From assembly GCA_002430545.1 (NCBI GenBank), contig DJCM01000011.1, forward strand, positions 1-31,627: a stretch of DNA of 31,627 nt, read 5' to 3'. Shown one piece after another: positions 1-7,477 of the stretch. The translations under genes were made by a program, and so were the position numbers. The DNA is from Flavobacteriaceae bacterium UBA5950. Lineage in GTDB: Bacteria; Bacteroidota; Bacteroidia; Flavobacteriales; Flavobacteriaceae. The notes below the pieces were generated by a model. The model saw nothing but the letters and a program-made list of their open reading frames with translations. It was not told where the DNA came from and ran no database searches. Each line of letters starts with the position of its first letter. Positions within the stretch are counted from its first letter, which is position 1.

Positions 1-702
1 TTCGCAATGCAAGGCTCATATGTCTATATACTTGACTACAACGAAAAAGCAGCCGCTGAGGTAGTTCTTGAAATTAATAACGAGGGATATAAATCCGAAG
101 CCTACAAATGTGATGTCTCAAAATCAGAGGAAGTATCAAATGTAATAGAGAAAATTTCACAACAATCATCGATTGACATTTTAGTAAACAATGCTGGCGT
201 AGCTCATGTAGGCAATATTGAAATGTGTGAAGAAGAAGATTTGGATAGACTTTATAATATCAATATTAAAGGGGTTTTTAATTGTTTAAAAGCTTGTATT
301 CCACTTATGAAAATCAATGGTGGTGGTGTAGTTCTAAATTTAGCTTCTATCGCATCATCCGTTGGAATTTCAGATCGTTTTGCATATTCAATGACCAAAG
401 GCGCTGTTCTGACAATGACTTATGCGATTGCTAAAGATTACATCGATCATAATATCCGTTGTAATTGTATTTCTCCAGCTCGAGTTCACACTCCTTTTGT
501 AGATGGATTTATAAAGAAAAATTTTCCAGGTAAGGAAGATGAAATTTTTGAAAAACTTTCAAAAACACAACCTATTGGCCGTATGGGAAAGCCACAAGAA
601 ATAGCAGATTTGGCATTGTTTTTATGTAGTGATGAAGCGAGTTTTATTACAGGTTCAGACTACGGAATTGATGGAGGGTTTATAACACTTAATTCAAAAT
701 AA
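1..702 (+). CDS. SDR-family NAD(P)-dependent dehydrogenase (5' partial)
   Basis: Short-chain dehydrogenase/reductase lacking its N-terminus. The frame is open to base 1 and the first visible residues (FAMQGSYVYILD) correspond to the second beta strand of the Rossmann fold, so the Gly-rich cofactor loop and the true start lie upstream. The ATG at 7 is internal. Counting from the first visible residue, the NNAG motif is at 63-66, and the catalytic triad is Ser116, Tyr129 and Lys133 (YSMTK). The C-terminus has the usual SDR ending, FITGSDYGIDGGF. Eight bases separate it from the fumarylacetoacetate-hydrolase-like gene. In oxidative L-fucose clusters an SDR acts either as L-fucose dehydrogenase or as 2-keto-3-deoxy-L-fuconate dehydrogenase. 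The neighbours support one of these two roles but the sequence does not say which. Family is certain; substrate is inferred. Confidence 0.9.
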   Translation, partial: FAMQGSYVYILDYNEKAAAEVVLEINNEGYKSEAYKCDVSKSEEVSNVIEKISQQSSIDILVNNAGVAHVGNIEMCEEEDLDRLYNINIKGVFNCLKACIPLMKINGGGVVLNLASIASSVGISDRFAYSMTKGAVLTMTYAIAKDYIDHNIRCNCISPARVHTPFVDGFIKKNFPGKEDEIFEKLSKTQPIGRMGKPQEIADLALFLCSDEASFITGSDYGIDGGFITLNSK

Positions 703-709
703 ATTTATT

Positions 710-1561
710 ATGAAACTTATTCGATTTGGAGAAACCAATAAAGAAAAACCAGGTGTAATTTTATCAAATGGGAAAAAAATAGATGTTTCAGATTATGTAA
801 CAGATTACGATGAAAACTTTTTTGGAAATGATGGAATTCAGAAATTAGGAGATTGGTTGTCAAAAAATCAAGATTCTTGCCCAGAAATTAATGATGATGT
901 CCGATTGGGACCTCCATTGAGTCGTCCTTCAAAAATAGTTTGTGTCGGACTTAACTATGCGAAGCATGCTGCTGAAAGTGGTATGGATATTCCAGAAGAA
1001 CCTGTACTTTTTTTTAAATCTACTACATCAATAGTTGGGCCCTTTGACCCGATTGTAATTCCTAAGGGAAGTGAAAAAACAGATTGGGAGGTTGAATTAG
1101 CTGTTGTGATTGGTAAGAAAGCATCATATGTATCCGAAACGGATGCACTAAATCACGTGGCAGGCTATGTTTTACACAATGATGTCAGTGAACGTGCATT
1201 TCAATTGGAAAAATCAGGCCAATGGGTGAAGGGAAAAAGCTGTGATACTTTTGCTCCACTGGGTCCATTTATTGCAACGACGGATGAAATTAAAAACCCA
1301 AATGACTTAAATCTTTGGTTAAAGCTCAATGGAGAAACAATGCAAGATAGTAGTACTTCAGATTTTATCTTTAACATACAAGAAGTTGTTAGCTACATCA
1401 GTCAATTTATGACACTACTCCCTGGAGATATTATTTCAACCGGAACACCCTTTGGAGTTGGATTGGGTTTAAATCCTACTCGATATCTTAAAGAAGGTGA
1501 TGTAGTCGAACTGGGGATAGATGGTCTAGGTATTGCAAGACAATCATGTAAAGCATATTAA
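710..1561 (+). CDS. Fumarylacetoacetate hydrolase family protein, probable 2,4-diketo-3-deoxy-L-fuconate hydrolase
   Basis: A 283-residue FAH-superfamily enzyme. It has a short N-terminal domain (about 1-70) and the catalytic domain from VGLNYAKHA (79-87) onward. The divalent-metal ligands expected for the family are visible as Glu127 and Glu129 (WEVEL) and Asp158 (HNDVSER), and the family motif TGTPFGVG lies near the C-terminus. Members cleave or hydrate 2-keto acids. In L-fucose catabolism the relevant member splits 2,4-diketo-3-deoxy-L-fuconate into pyruvate and L-lactate, which fits the lactate-dehydrogenase-like gene downstream. Its TAA shares a base with the ATG of the following amidohydrolase remnant (1561), so the two were translationally coupled. 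The gene looks intact. The exact substrate is inferred from context. Confidence 0.88.
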   Translation: MKLIRFGETNKEKPGVILSNGKKIDVSDYVTDYDENFFGNDGIQKLGDWLSKNQDSCPEINDDVRLGPPLSRPSKIVCVGLNYAKHAAESGMDIPEEPVLFFKSTTSIVGPFDPIVIPKGSEKTDWEVELAVVIGKKASYVSETDALNHVAGYVLHNDVSERAFQLEKSGQWVKGKSCDTFAPLGPFIATTDEIKNPNDLNLWLKLNGETMQDSSTSDFIFNIQEVVSYISQFMTLLPGDIISTGTPFGVGLGLNPTRYLKEGDVVELGIDGLGIARQSCKAY

Positions 1562-1728
1562 TGATTATTGATAGTCATTACCATTTTCGGAAAAATAGCG
1601 CTGTTTGGGACGCATGGATCGAGCAGTCTATGTCTGTGATTCGAAAAGATTTTCTTCCAACAGATTTGGAATCTCTTTTTAAAGAATATGGGGTTGATGC
1701 AAAAAATTTATGGCTTAAATCAAAATGA
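1561..1728 (+). pseudogene. Internally deleted amidohydrolase (L-fuconolactonase-like) remnant
   Basis: A 55-codon frame beginning MIIDSHYHF, the metal-binding HxH start of TIM-barrel amidohydrolases. It continues with WDAWIEQSMSVIRKDFLPTD, typical of the L-fuconolactonase/amidohydrolase-2 group, up to about residue 46 (YGVDA). It then jumps to KNLWLKSK and stops. Normal members are about 275-290 residues. The last residues resemble the C-terminal helix of such proteins (NA-x-x-x-W/Y-x-L), so I read this as an in-frame fusion of the two ends with about 0.7 kb missing. It starts on the last base of the upstream stop codon and ends directly against the next ATG (1729), so gene borders are preserved. 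It cannot form a barrel and should be inactive. The N-terminal assignment is strong; the identity of the C-terminal stub is an inference. Confidence 0.75.
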
Positions 1729-2886
1729 ATGAAATCAGAAATAAATTATAAATACCCCTCAGTGCCAGATCTTAGAGCGCGTGCAAAAAGAAAAATTCCA
1801 AAATTTGCTTTTGAATATTTAGATGGAGGGTGTAACGACGATGTAAACCTTAAAAAGAATACAGATCGGATTAGAGCTGTAGAGCTAAAGCCAAAATATT
1901 TAGTTGACTATACCCCACCTAGCTTAAAAACGAAACTTTTTGGACATACATACGAAGCACCCTTCGGAATTTCGCCAGTCGGCTTGCAAGGACTGATGTG
2001 GCCCAAGTCGCCAGAGATATTAGCCAAAGCAGCATTTGATCATAATATCCCTTTTGTATTAAGTACTGTTACCACAGCTAGTATTGAAAAAATTGCTGAA
2101 ATTACAGAAGGTAATGCTTGGTTTCAACTATATCACCCGGCAGAGGAACGCGTCACCAAAGACATTTTGAGGCGCGCCGAAGTAGCTGGGTGCCCCGTAT
2201 TGATCATCCTTGCTGATGTCCCTTCTTTTGGTTATCGCCCTAGAGATATACGTAATGGTTTGTCCATGCCTCCTAAAATGACTTTGACCAATATTATTAA
2301 TTCAGCCAAAAGACCTCATTGGGCATTGCAAACTCTAATTCATGGTCAACCAAGTTTCGAGGTACTTAAACCATATATGTCAAAAAACTTAAACTTAAAT
2401 CAGCTTGGTAAATTTATGGATGCTACGTTCTCAGGTCGTTTAAATGAAGAAAAAATTAAAAAGATTCGTGATCTATGGAAAGGTAAATTAGTGCTTAAAG
2501 GAGCTGAGTCTTCTCAAGATGTAGAAAAAGCGTATCGACTGGGCTTAGACGGAGTCATTATTTCCAATCATGGCGGACGTCAAGTTGACGTCGGTCAGGC
2601 TACTATAGATTCATTGAAAGATATTGCACCACATTACAAAGACAAGTTGACTGTGATGATGGACAGCGGTATTCGTGGTGGGGCTGATGTGGCGCGAGTC
2701 ATGGCTTGTGGTGCTGATTTTAGTTTTTTAGGTCGTACTTTTATGTATGGTGTTTCTGCTCTTGGAAAAAAAGGGGGTCATCATACAGTTGCGATGCTAA
2801 AAACACAATTGACTCAAGTGATGGAGCAGCTAAGTTGTGCACAAATCAATGATTTACAAAGTAAACGAATTAAAAATAATTACTAA
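1729..2886 (+). CDS. FMN-dependent alpha-hydroxy-acid oxidase / L-lactate dehydrogenase-like
   Basis: A 385-residue flavoprotein of the glycolate oxidase / L-lactate dehydrogenase (LldD) family. Visible family features are the N-terminal ARAKRKIPKFAFEYLDGG segment with Tyr30, the FMN-contacting FQLY (132-135), Lys257 (LVLKG), the catalytic His281 with Arg284 (SNHGGRQ), and the FMN-phosphate region DSGIRGG (312-318). The loop after SNHGGRQ reads VDVGQAT rather than the common LD-x-AP-A/S, so the substrate may not be plain lactate. The family oxidises L-2-hydroxy acids to 2-keto acids, here plausibly the L-lactate released from 2,4-diketo-3-deoxyfuconate. It begins immediately after the stop of the amidohydrolase remnant and reads intact. 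Confidence 0.87.
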   Translation: MKSEINYKYPSVPDLRARAKRKIPKFAFEYLDGGCNDDVNLKKNTDRIRAVELKPKYLVDYTPPSLKTKLFGHTYEAPFGISPVGLQGLMWPKSPEILAKAAFDHNIPFVLSTVTTASIEKIAEITEGNAWFQLYHPAEERVTKDILRRAEVAGCPVLIILADVPSFGYRPRDIRNGLSMPPKMTLTNIINSAKRPHWALQTLIHGQPSFEVLKPYMSKNLNLNQLGKFMDATFSGRLNEEKIKKIRDLWKGKLVLKGAESSQDVEKAYRLGLDGVIISNHGGRQVDVGQATIDSLKDIAPHYKDKLTVMMDSGIRGGADVARVMACGADFSFLGRTFMYGVSALGKKGGHHTVAMLKTQLTQVMEQLSCAQINDLQSKRIKNNY

Positions 2887-2899
2887 ATAACATATTTTA

Positions 2900-3176
2900 A
2901 TGAAAACATCTAACACTACTGCTGTTGTCCCAAAAAAAGTACTTATTCCGTTTATATTATTAACCTCATTTTTTGCCCTCTGGGGCTTTGCCAATGTGGT
3001 AACCGACCAAATGGTACAGGCCAAAACTTCAAGGAATGATAATTGATATTGGTGGCTATGGAGTTAACGATGTCAAAATAATCGGTATTTCTGAAATTAA
3101 TCTTTCATTTCTACTGCCTGTCTTGTGCTTTGCTTTTATAGCAATCTATGGACGTAATAACCTAACTAAAATCTAA
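2900..3176 (+). pseudogene. fucP: Internally deleted L-fucose:H+ symporter (FucP-like MFS) remnant
   Basis: Frame one (2900-3046) begins with a cytosolic stretch and a first membrane segment, VLIPFILLTSFFALWGFAN, then VVTDQMVQA. This is characteristic of the FucP subfamily of sugar permeases, but it degenerates and stops after 48 codons. A second frame (about 3024-3176) encodes LQGMIIDIGGYG, then ISEINLSFLLPVLCFAFIAIYG, the terminal transmembrane helix of the same family, ending at TAA 3174-3176. Intact transporters have about 400-440 residues and 12 helices, so roughly ten helices (about 1 kb) are missing and the join is out of frame. It lies 13 bases after the oxidase gene and 8 before the sulfatase. 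Identification of both ends as one FucP gene is from pattern recognition, not alignment. Confidence 0.78.
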
Positions 3177-3184
3177 ACAACATT

Positions 3185-4726
3185 ATGAAAAAAATAGTTT
3201 TAATATCTGCATTATCGGTAATTCTTACTTCTTGCGGTACGGAACCAAAAAACAATGCATCTGCATTAGAAAAACCCAACATCATTTTTGTTTATCTCGA
3301 CGATTTGGGTTATGGAGACGTAAGTGCTTATGGAGCAACTGAGCTCAACACGCCAAATATGGATTTTTTGGCAAACAACGGGCGTAAGTTTATCAATGGA
3401 TATGCCACTTCGGCAACATGTACACCTAGCAGATATGCCCTTCTTACAGGTCAGTATCCCTGGCGTAACAGAAATGCCAAGATATTACCTGGAACCGCTC
3501 CGCTGCTTATTGACACCGCTCAAGTTACCTTGCCAAAAATGCTACGAAAACATGGATACAAAACGGCAGTGATCGGTAAATGGCATTTAGGTCTTGGGCT
3601 AGGTAATGTGAACTGGAACGAACAAATCTCACCTGGACCTAATGAGGTTGGCTTTGACTATAGTTTTATTATGGCAGCAACACAGGATCGGGTGCCAACA
3701 GTCTATATTAAAGACGGTGACGTTTATAATTTAGACATAAACGACCCAATTGAAATTGACTACGAAAAAAACTTCCCAGGGGAGCCTACGGGTGAGAATT
3801 CACCTAATTTATTAAAAATGAAAGGCGATCCACAACACAACAGAACGATTGTAAATGGTGTACCACGAATTGGCCATATGAAAGGAGGGCAAAGCGCAAG
3901 ATGGATAGACGAAAATATGGCGGATGATTTTCTCAAAGAAGTTCAAACCTATATCACAACAAAAAAAGACAAACCTTTTTTTTTGTATTATGGGTTCCAA
4001 CAACCGCACGTACCAAGAACACCACACCCACGCTTTGAAGGAGCAACTGGAATGGGCCCAAGGGGAGACGTTATTGCCGAAGCAGATTGGTGTATCGGAG
4101 AATTGATTAAAACATTAGAGCAAGAGGGCTTGCTGGAAAACACGCTTATATTTTTATCAAGCGATAATGGACCCGTTTTGGACGATGGCTATGTAGATGA
4201 TGCCATTGAAAAGTTAGGAAACCACAAACCTTCAGGTGAATTGAGAGGTGGAAAATACAGCTTGTATGAGGCCGGTACTCGTGTCCCTTTTGTTACCTAT
4301 TGGAAAGGGACAATTGAACCTGGTACTTCTGATGCCATTATCTCACAATTGGATTGGCTTTCATCATTGTCCAGCATGATGGGAGATGAAAAACTAGGAT
4401 TAGATAGCGAAAACCATATGAATTTGCTCCTAGGTAAATCAAATAAGGGTAGGGATGATGTGGTGTTGGAAGCAACCTCTAGGACAGCATACCGCCATGG
4501 CGATTGGGTCTTGATTCCACCTTACCCGGGACCTAAAATGTTTTTGACAAAAGGCATTGAAACGGGTAATGGCGATGAATATCAGCTATACAATCTAGCA
4601 GAGGATGTATCACAAGAAAATAATCTGGCTGAGAAAATACCTGAAAAAAGGGATGAAATGATGGAGCGCTTTCTTATTATAGTGGGTGATGCCTATGAAA
4701 ACACAAGCCGTTTGCGCTTTGATTAA
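3185..4726 (+). CDS. Lipoprotein sulfatase (arylsulfatase, formylglycine-dependent)
   Basis: A 513-residue type I sulfatase. The N-terminus is a lipoprotein signal peptide with lipobox LTSC (Cys17), so the enzyme is probably membrane-anchored in the periplasm or at the outer membrane. The alkaline-phosphatase-like core starts at PNIIFVYLDDLGYGD, with metal ligands Asp39 and Asp40. The sulfatase signature CTPSR has Cys79 as the residue matured to formylglycine, followed by LLTGQ and GKWHLG. A further metal pair, Asp327-Asn328, lies in SSDNGP. The C-terminal subdomain ends in the usual YQLYNLAED segment. Length is normal. It follows the fucP remnant by 8 bases in the same operon, which suggests removal of sulfate from a fucose-containing algal glycan. 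Linkage specificity cannot be read from sequence alone. Confidence 0.92.
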   Translation: MKKIVLISALSVILTSCGTEPKNNASALEKPNIIFVYLDDLGYGDVSAYGATELNTPNMDFLANNGRKFINGYATSATCTPSRYALLTGQYPWRNRNAKILPGTAPLLIDTAQVTLPKMLRKHGYKTAVIGKWHLGLGLGNVNWNEQISPGPNEVGFDYSFIMAATQDRVPTVYIKDGDVYNLDINDPIEIDYEKNFPGEPTGENSPNLLKMKGDPQHNRTIVNGVPRIGHMKGGQSARWIDENMADDFLKEVQTYITTKKDKPFFLYYGFQQPHVPRTPHPRFEGATGMGPRGDVIAEADWCIGELIKTLEQEGLLENTLIFLSSDNGPVLDDGYVDDAIEKLGNHKPSGELRGGKYSLYEAGTRVPFVTYWKGTIEPGTSDAIISQLDWLSSLSSMMGDEKLGLDSENHMNLLLGKSNKGRDDVVLEATSRTAYRHGDWVLIPPYPGPKMFLTKGIETGNGDEYQLYNLAEDVSQENNLAEKIPEKRDEMMERFLIIVGDAYENTSRLRFD

Positions 4727-4766
4727 TTATTTTACTTTCTTTATCTGTTATTGTTGAGTTTAAAGC

Positions 4767-4793
4767 AAAAAAAAAGTCACCATTTCTGATGAC
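4767..4793 (-). terminator. Rho-independent terminator of tRNA-fMet
   Basis: On the minus strand a 6-bp stem (GTCATC pairing with GGTGAC, one G-T pair) with a 6-base loop lies directly after the tRNA and is followed by nine T residues. Confidence 0.8.
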
Positions 4794-4800
4794 TCGATTG

Positions 4801-4873
<73 letters not shown>

Positions 4874-4883
4874 ATTTGTACTT

Positions 4884-4914
4884 CAAATATACGTAAAATC
4901 ACCAAACCTAACAA
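4884..4914 (-). promoter_or_regulatory. Bacteroidota-type promoter for tRNA-fMet
   Basis: On the minus strand a perfect TAnnTTTG box (TATATTTG, at 4884-4891) lies about 10 bases upstream of the tRNA. A TTG (4912-4914) lies 20 bases further upstream, matching the TTTG/TAnnTTTG architecture of the Bacteroidota primary sigma factor. Confidence 0.75.
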
Positions 4915-4935
4915 GGTTTTGTACCTTTACAGCCT

Positions 4936-5826
4936 ATGCACAAAGCTGGATTTGTCAATATCATTGGAAGCCCAAATGCGGGTAAATCTACCCTCATGAA
5001 CGCCTTTTTGAGCCAAAAGCTATCTATCATCACTGCCAAAGCACAAACGACTAGGCATCGGATTCTAGGTATCTTCAACACCCCTGAAGCCCAAGTTGTT
5101 TTCTCAGACACTCCTGGTATTATCAAACCTGAATATGCCCTTCAAGAAAGAATGATGGATGCAACAAACTCAACTTTTGAAGATGCTGACATAATGCTTC
5201 TAGTCATTGCTGCCGATGATGATGGCGATCTAGACGAAAATACATGGAAAAGAATCACCAACTTCGGTGGTAGATTGCTTATTGTGCTGAATAAAGTCGA
5301 TCTCTCAAACCAAAAAGATTTGGAACAACTTGCCAATTTTTGGCAAAAAAAACTGCCAGATGCCGAAATATGGAGTATTTCAGCGACCGAATCTTTTAGG
5401 GTTTTGGAGTTGAGGGATCGTATCGTTTCCTTACTTCCCAATCACCCACCTTTTTTTCCAAAAGACCAAATCACAGACAAACCTGAACGATTTTTTGTCA
5501 ATGAAGCTGTTCGTGAACAAATTCTTTTACGCTACCAAAAGGAAATTCCATACGCAGTTGAGGTAATGACTGAACATTTTGAAGAAACTGATAAAATCAT
5601 TCGAATCAGAAGTGTTATTGTTGTGGAAAGAAATTCCCAAAAAGGGATCATCGTTGGGAGTAAAGGCAGCGCGATTAAGCATGTTGGCATAGAAGCGCGT
5701 AAAGCCCTCGAAATATTTTTTGACAAGAAAATTCATCTCGAATTATTTGTGAAGGTCAATAAGAATTGGAGATCAAATCACACCCAATTACAACGTTTTG
5801 GCTATTCTTCTTCTCAAAAAAAGTAA
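4936..5826 (+). CDS. era: GTPase Era
   Basis: A 296-residue protein, the usual Era length. The GTPase domain has G1 GSPNAGKS (11-18), G3 DTPG from Asp58, and G4 NKVD from Asn119. The C-terminal KH RNA-binding domain has its GSKG loop at 241-244 and the following AIKHVGIEARKALE helix. Era binds the 3' end of 16S rRNA during 30S subunit maturation at the inner face of the membrane. The ATG gives the canonical N-terminus MHKAGFVNIIG. A near-match to the Bacteroidota -7 box (TACCTTTA, 4922-4929) lies just ahead, suggesting a very short leader. Its TAA stop forms the first bases of the der promoter box. Confidence 0.97.
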   Translation: MHKAGFVNIIGSPNAGKSTLMNAFLSQKLSIITAKAQTTRHRILGIFNTPEAQVVFSDTPGIIKPEYALQERMMDATNSTFEDADIMLLVIAADDDGDLDENTWKRITNFGGRLLIVLNKVDLSNQKDLEQLANFWQKKLPDAEIWSISATESFRVLELRDRIVSLLPNHPPFFPKDQITDKPERFFVNEAVREQILLRYQKEIPYAVEVMTEHFEETDKIIRIRSVIVVERNSQKGIIVGSKGSAIKHVGIEARKALEIFFDKKIHLELFVKVNKNWRSNHTQLQRFGYSSSQKK

Positions 5827-5831
5827 TTTTG
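5824..5831 (+). promoter_or_regulatory. TAnnTTTG promoter box of der, overlapping the era stop codon
   Basis: TAATTTTG is a perfect -7 box. Its first three bases are the TAA stop of era. The nearest upstream TTG (5798-5800) is 23 bases away, a little longer than usual. The box places the transcription start shortly before the TTG chosen as the der start. Confidence 0.55.
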
Positions 5832-5851
5832 CAACTTTAAAAGATATCCTT

Positions 5852-7156
5852 TTGAGCAATTTTGTAGCCATTATCGGAAGGCCTAACGTCGGAAAATCAA
5901 CACTTTTCAATCGATTGATTCAACGTCGTGAGGCGATTGTGGACGCTGCTAGTGGAGTGACACGTGATCGACATTATGGCAAGACTGACTGGAATGGCAA
6001 GGAATTTACACTTATTGACACTGGGGGTTATGTCATTGGAGGTGATGATACCTTTGAAGCTGCGATCGATCAGCAAGTTGAAGTGGCTATCGGCGAGGCC
6101 GATGTGATTCTTTTTATTGTGGATGTCGAAGTCGGAGTCAGTGTCATGGATGAAGAAGTCGCACGCCTTTTACATCGTTCAGATAAACCAGTTTTATTGG
6201 TCATCAATAAAGTAGATAATGCCTTACGTGTCGCCGATACAGTTGAGTTTTTTGCTCTAGGAATCGAAAAAACTTTTCATGTATCTGCCATCAATGGTTC
6301 AGGAACAGGGGAGTTGCTGGACACGATCATACATGTTCTTCCCAAAACCAAAGAGTCTGAAAGCCTTGACTTGCCTCGCTTTGCTGTTGTGGGTCGCCCA
6401 AATGCAGGAAAATCGTCTTTTATCAATGCGCTATTGGGAAAAGAACGCAACATCGTTACAGATCAAGCAGGCACGACCAGAGATAGTATCGACACCATCT
6501 ATAATCAATATGGTTTCGAGTTTGTCTTAGTTGACACTGCTGGAATCAGAAAAAAATCAAAAGTCAAGGAGAATATCGAATTTTACTCTGTCATTCGTGC
6601 GCTGCGATCAATCGAGCACTCTGATGTTTGTTTGGTATTGTTTGATGCCACAAGATCCTTTGACAGTCAGGTTAAAAATATATTTTGGCTAGCTGCTCGC
6701 AATCATAAGGGAATCATTATTTTGGTCAACAAATGGGATTTGGTTGAAAAAGATACCCAAGCAACTAAATTATTTACTGAAACGATACAAGAAGAAATTG
6801 CTCCATTTGTAGATGTTCCAATTGTTTTTATTTCGAGTCTTTCCAAACAACGAGTGTTTAAAGCCATAGAAACTGCAGTAGACGTTTACAAGAAACGAAG
6901 CAAGCGAATTCCAACGCGAGAGCTCAACGATTTTATGCTTCCCATCATTCAAAAAACTCCACCTCCAGCGATAAAGGGGAAGTATGTAAAAATCAAATTT
7001 TGCTTACAGTTACACAGTGACCACCCACAATTTGCTTTTTTCTGCAATCTTCCTCAATATGTAAAGGAACCTTACAAAAGGTTTTTAGAGAATAAAATTA
7101 GAGAAAATTACGACTTTACTGGAGCTACAATCAATATTTTTATTCGTAAAAAATAG
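5852..7156 (+). CDS. der: GTPase Der (EngA), double-GTPase ribosome biogenesis factor
   Basis: Two tandem GTPase domains followed by the KH-like domain, 434 residues as in other Flavobacteriia. The first G1 is GRPNVGKS (9-16) with GVTRDRHYG and DTGG. The second is GRPNAGKS starting at Gly181, with GTTRDSID, DTAG and NKWD. Der acts in 50S subunit assembly. The frame is open further upstream, but homologues begin M-S/x-N-x-VAI-x-GRPN, so I chose the TTG at 5852 (giving MSNFVAIIGRPN). It lies just downstream of a promoter box at 5824-5831. The gene converges on merR with no gap: the der TAG ends at 7156 and the opposing stop begins at 7157. Function is certain; the TTG start is likely. Confidence 0.96.
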   Translation: MSNFVAIIGRPNVGKSTLFNRLIQRREAIVDAASGVTRDRHYGKTDWNGKEFTLIDTGGYVIGGDDTFEAAIDQQVEVAIGEADVILFIVDVEVGVSVMDEEVARLLHRSDKPVLLVINKVDNALRVADTVEFFALGIEKTFHVSAINGSGTGELLDTIIHVLPKTKESESLDLPRFAVVGRPNAGKSSFINALLGKERNIVTDQAGTTRDSIDTIYNQYGFEFVLVDTAGIRKKSKVKENIEFYSVIRALRSIEHSDVCLVLFDATRSFDSQVKNIFWLAARNHKGIIILVNKWDLVEKDTQATKLFTETIQEEIAPFVDVPIVFISSLSKQRVFKAIETAVDVYKKRSKRIPTRELNDFMLPIIQKTPPPAIKGKYVKIKFCLQLHSDHPQFAFFCNLPQYVKEPYKRFLENKIRENYDFTGATINIFIRKK

Positions 7157-7477
7157 CTACAGATTTTCTCGAATACGAAACAGTTCTTCGCGAATGGATT
7201 TGAGACGCTTGATGATTTGATGTTGACTCCTGTTTTTCGATTGAATCTCTTTTTTTGCGCCTTCAAGGGTAAACCCTCTTTCTTTAACCAAAAAATGGAT
7301 CAGCTCGATTTTGTCGATATCTTGGGCAGTAAATTTTCGTGTTCCTTTGGTGTTTTTTTTGGGGGTTAGAATTTCAAATTCCTTTTCCCAAAAACGAATA
7401 AGTGAGGGATTCACATCAAAGGCTTCAGCAACTTCGCCTATGCTGTAGTAAAGCTTTTCTGGTAGCTTGGTGCGCAT
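7157..7477 (-). CDS. MerR-family transcriptional regulator
   Basis: A 106-residue protein with the MerR winged-helix DNA-binding domain. KLYYSIGEVAEAFDVNPSLIRFWEKEF (residues 8-34) is the helix-turn-helix and wing start, followed by RKFTAQDIDKIELIHFLVKERGFTLEGAKKEI. Only a short basic helical tail follows, with no effector-binding domain, so a dimeric regulator without a visible ligand pocket is expected. Its ATG directly follows the stop codon of the M23 peptidase (TAA then ATG), so the two are one transcriptional unit. This pairing suggests a role near cell-envelope functions, but targets are unknown. It is the compact form common in Flavobacteriia. Confidence 0.9.
   Translation of the reverse strand: MRTKLPEKLYYSIGEVAEAFDVNPSLIRFWEKEFEILTPKKNTKGTRKFTAQDIDKIELIHFLVKERGFTLEGAKKEIQSKNRSQHQIIKRLKSIREELFRIRENL

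Noticed and set aside
3812..4106. Short frames on both strands inside the sulfatase gene
   Set aside because: The sulfatase frame is continuous with all expected active-site motifs; these are out-of-frame shadows.
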